Part shown: positions 58,097 through 59,709 of the stretch, in pieces
How the letters are laid out: each line of letters starts with the position of its first letter
Numbering within the stretch: the stretch's first letter is position 1
NCBI GenBank assembly: GCA_948616985.1
Contig: CAPGDO010000012.1
Coordinates: 1-59,709 of the forward strand
Source of the DNA: MGBC163016 sp910588905
GTDB taxonomy: Bacteria > Actinomycetota > Coriobacteriia > Coriobacteriales > Eggerthellaceae
Reading direction: 5' to 3'
Length of the DNA: 59,709 nt
Program-made: the position numbers and the translations under genes
Notes under the pieces: model-generated
The model's input: the letters and a program-made list of their open reading frames with translations, nothing else
Databases searched by the model: none
Told to the model about the DNA's origin: nothing

Positions 58097-59077
58097 ATGA
58101 ATAAAGAGGAGTATAGGCTACAGCTTGCGACGCTTCTGTATTCTCTTCCCGAGAAAGAGCGGGAAGAGGCGGTGGCTTTCTATATGGAGATGATCACCGA
58201 TCGCATGGATGAGGGCATGAGCGAAGAAGAGGCGATCGCTGCGGTCTCATCTCCAGGGGAGGCCGCCCAGGAGATCATCGCCCAGGCAGATGCGAAGAAG
58301 CAGCCCCTCATCTCTTTCGAGGTCAGCATCGGCGATGACGATATCGAAGAGGGCGAAAGCGAAACGGGGGAAGCAGAGGGCTTCATGAGCCGATTGAAGA
58401 CGCGAAGGCTCTCTACCCTTGAATGGGTCGCGTTGATCGTCACGTCTCCTTTGTGGCTATCGCTCCTTCTGGCGCTGGCGGCCGTTGCCCTTGCGCTCAT
58501 CATCGTCATCTTCGCCTTGTATCTTAGTGTCTGGGTCGTTGTGGCGTGTGTATGGGTGACGGGTGTTGCGCTTGTGGCGGCCGCGCCCGTCGCATTGGTG
58601 ATAGCCGTTTGGGGCGCGCAGATATCGAACATCCCCTACGCGCTGGAATACATCGGGTATGCGCTGTTCGCCTTCGGGGGCGGGATGTGGACCTTGAGGG
58701 GTGCCTTGAAGCTCACGAGGGCTTTCTATGACTGGACGAAGCGGAGTGTGAGCCTAAGGTTCGAAAAAGATGCGGAACAGGGCAGCGTCCTGGAGGGAGC
58801 GGATCTTGGGACGGATGATGGGGTGTGCGCTGCAGCGGACGCTTCCCTAGCTGATGACCCGATCGCTGAGCCTCGTTTCAGGACCTTCTTCAAGGTCTGC
58901 ACGATCCTCATCTTTGTTGGCCTAGGCCTAATTCTCTTAGCCTTCGTCATCTCCGGATTCGATTGGCGCATATTCCTCACGAGCTCTTTCAGTGACGGGA
59001 GGATGTATTTCGGCGGTGTTGAGGTGACCGATCCTGACAAGCTGCTCTTCTCACCCTTCGCCTGGTTCGTGCATTGA
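58097..59077 (+). CDS. DUF1700/HAAS-domain membrane protein
   Basis: A 326-residue protein with a soluble N-terminal HAAS/DUF1700 domain (LYSLPEKEREEAVAFYMEMI then DRMDEGMSEEEAIAAVSSPG) and about five hydrophobic segments. It is in an operon with padR. This pair is common in Firmicutes and Actinobacteria and thought to sense envelope or other stress; the actual signal is unknown. Confidence 0.88.
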   Translation: MNKEEYRLQLATLLYSLPEKEREEAVAFYMEMITDRMDEGMSEEEAIAAVSSPGEAAQEIIAQADAKKQPLISFEVSIGDDDIEEGESETGEAEGFMSRLKTRRLSTLEWVALIVTSPLWLSLLLALAAVALALIIVIFALYLSVWVVVACVWVTGVALVAAAPVALVIAVWGAQISNIPYALEYIGYALFAFGGGMWTLRGALKLTRAFYDWTKRSVSLRFEKDAEQGSVLEGADLGTDDGVCAAADASLADDPIAEPRFRTFFKVCTILIFVGLGLILLAFVISGFDWRIFLTSSFSDGRMYFGGVEVTDPDKLLFSPFAWFVH

Positions 59078-59110
59078 GCCTGGGTGACAAAGGGTCAGGC
59101 TCAATGTCAC
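59073..59110 (+). terminator. Hairpin after the DUF1700 gene
   Basis: ATTGAGCCTG (59073-59082) pairs with CAGGCTCAAT (59096-59105) with a 13-nt loop, followed by GTCACTTTTAAG. It includes the stop codon of the gene and also one end of the larger inverted repeat. Confidence 0.65.
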
Positions 59111-59283
59111 TTTTAAGATGAGCATGAGCGGATAGCTGTAGCGCCTATACAGCATCCTATGGATGTGGCTGCATGGGGAGAATGCCTTCGCTCTCTTCTG
59201 TTGGCCCTGTCTGTAACAAGATGATTCGATGTTAGGTAGATGCGAAAGCGGAGTTGGATGATGACAACGAGCCTGACCCTTTG
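59088..59283. repeat. Inverted repeat, possible REP/RAYT-type element
   Basis: CAAAGGGTCAGGCTC (59088-59102) recurs inverted as GAGCCTGACCCTTTG (59269-59283); beyond it TGTCA/TGACA also matches with two mismatches between. The 166-bp interior has no convincing gene. GGGTCAGGCTC-type repeats are known near REP-associated tyrosine transposases, so this may be a dispersed element. Confidence 0.5.
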
Positions 59284-59397
59284 GCATCCTTTGGCATCTT
59301 CGAAACGCACTATATGCAAGGATGCAACAAAAGCGACACGAGCGTGAAACATCCGCACGATAACCTCCTTTCCGTTGGATGTGAAAGAAGGTGAACA

Positions 59398-59709
59398 TGC
59401 GAGAGATGCCATTTGGCGCGGCCTTGTCGGATCCGCGCCTGCGGGAGGGCGCGGTGAGGATCCCATCGGGGTGCGCCATCGCGGCCATCATGGATCGCAG
59501 CGGCGCCCGGCACGACGGATCGGACATCGTGAAGTCCATCGAGCTCATGCACGATCGGAGCAACGGGCTCGGCGGCGGGTTCGCCGCCTACGGGATATAC
59601 CCCGCCTACCGGGAGCTCTACGCGTTCCATGTCATGTACGAGAGCCGGGATGCACGGGCCGAGGTGGAGGCGTACCTGGATACGTACTTCATGTGCGAGA
59701 AGCAGGAGC
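59398..59709 (+). CDS. Class II glutamine amidotransferase, glutamate synthase domain 1 type (partial)
   Basis: The first 104 codons are in the window. They read SGCAIAAIMDRSGARHDG, with the likely nucleophile Cys near residue 26, then MHDRSNGLGGGFAAYGIYP, which matches the stand-alone glutaminase domain of archaeal-type glutamate synthases. A short segment precedes the Cys, as in enzymes that cleave a propeptide. AAGAAGGTGAAC precedes the ATG. The base composition is richer in GC than the neighbouring genes. Confidence 0.82.

Overview
The window looks like a chromosomal segment of an anaerobic actinobacterium of the class Coriobacteriia, most likely Eggerthellaceae. This is inference from content: an arginine deiminase operon with a YfcC-type carrier, a menaquinone-type prenyltransferase, a sortase substrate ending in LAQTG, repeated LysR/MFS modules, and two cytoplasmic molybdopterin oxidoreductases each with a small iron-sulfur partner. 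Codon use is moderately GC-rich and even until about 59.4 kb, where the last, partial gene is visibly richer in GC.

Layout. 0-3.4 kb (minus strand): the 5' end of tmRNA (ssrA), an acidic unknown protein, smpB, and an M42 peptidase with a long extra tail. 3.5-6.6 kb: pyrE, a radical SAM DNA-repair-type pair and tRNA-Thr(TGT). 7.1-14 kb: a PucR-type regulator divergent from arcA-arcB-arcC-yfcC, which closes with a strong terminator. 14-18.7 kb: dinB, an L,D-transpeptidase, murI, rdgB and tRNA-Pro(TGG). 18.8-26.8 kb: a LAQTG surface protein, a CynX-like MFS carrier, an AGCS symporter behind a glycine riboswitch, a lipase, a MenA-like prenyltransferase, a flavodoxin-fold protein and an SDR. 27-42.8 kb: transporters and local regulators (LysR, TetR, XRE, MerR), a 3-hydroxyacyl-CoA dehydrogenase, a FetAB-type exporter, murB, and a rarD gene broken by a frameshift.

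42.8-54.7 kb is the most distinctive region. Two LysR regulators, two MFS carriers and three very small proteins surround two homologous molybdopterin oxidoreductases, each followed by a roughly 110-residue dicluster Fe-S protein. The shape (large Mo subunit, small Fe-S subunit, MFS carrier, dedicated regulator, no Tat signal) resembles the catechol dehydroxylase / pyrogallol transhydroxylase / acetylene hydratase branch of the DMSO reductase family, but the substrate cannot be read from sequence. Strong hairpins lie between most cistrons, and TTCC-N5-GGAA dyads sit at the divergent LysR promoter.

54.7-59.7 kb: L-lactate dehydrogenase, a Ser-rich membrane protein, a small XRE regulator, a 46-residue peptide, a PadR/DUF1700 pair with a clear promoter-operator, a REP-like inverted repeat, and the start of a class II glutamine amidotransferase (glutamate synthase domain 1).

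Three genes are broken by short frame changes (a MerR/TipAS regulator in a G5 run, an oxidoreductase in a C7 run, and rarD at a perfect palindrome), and a fourth small one may be. They could be real mutations, phase-variable tracts or sequencing errors, and should be checked against reads.
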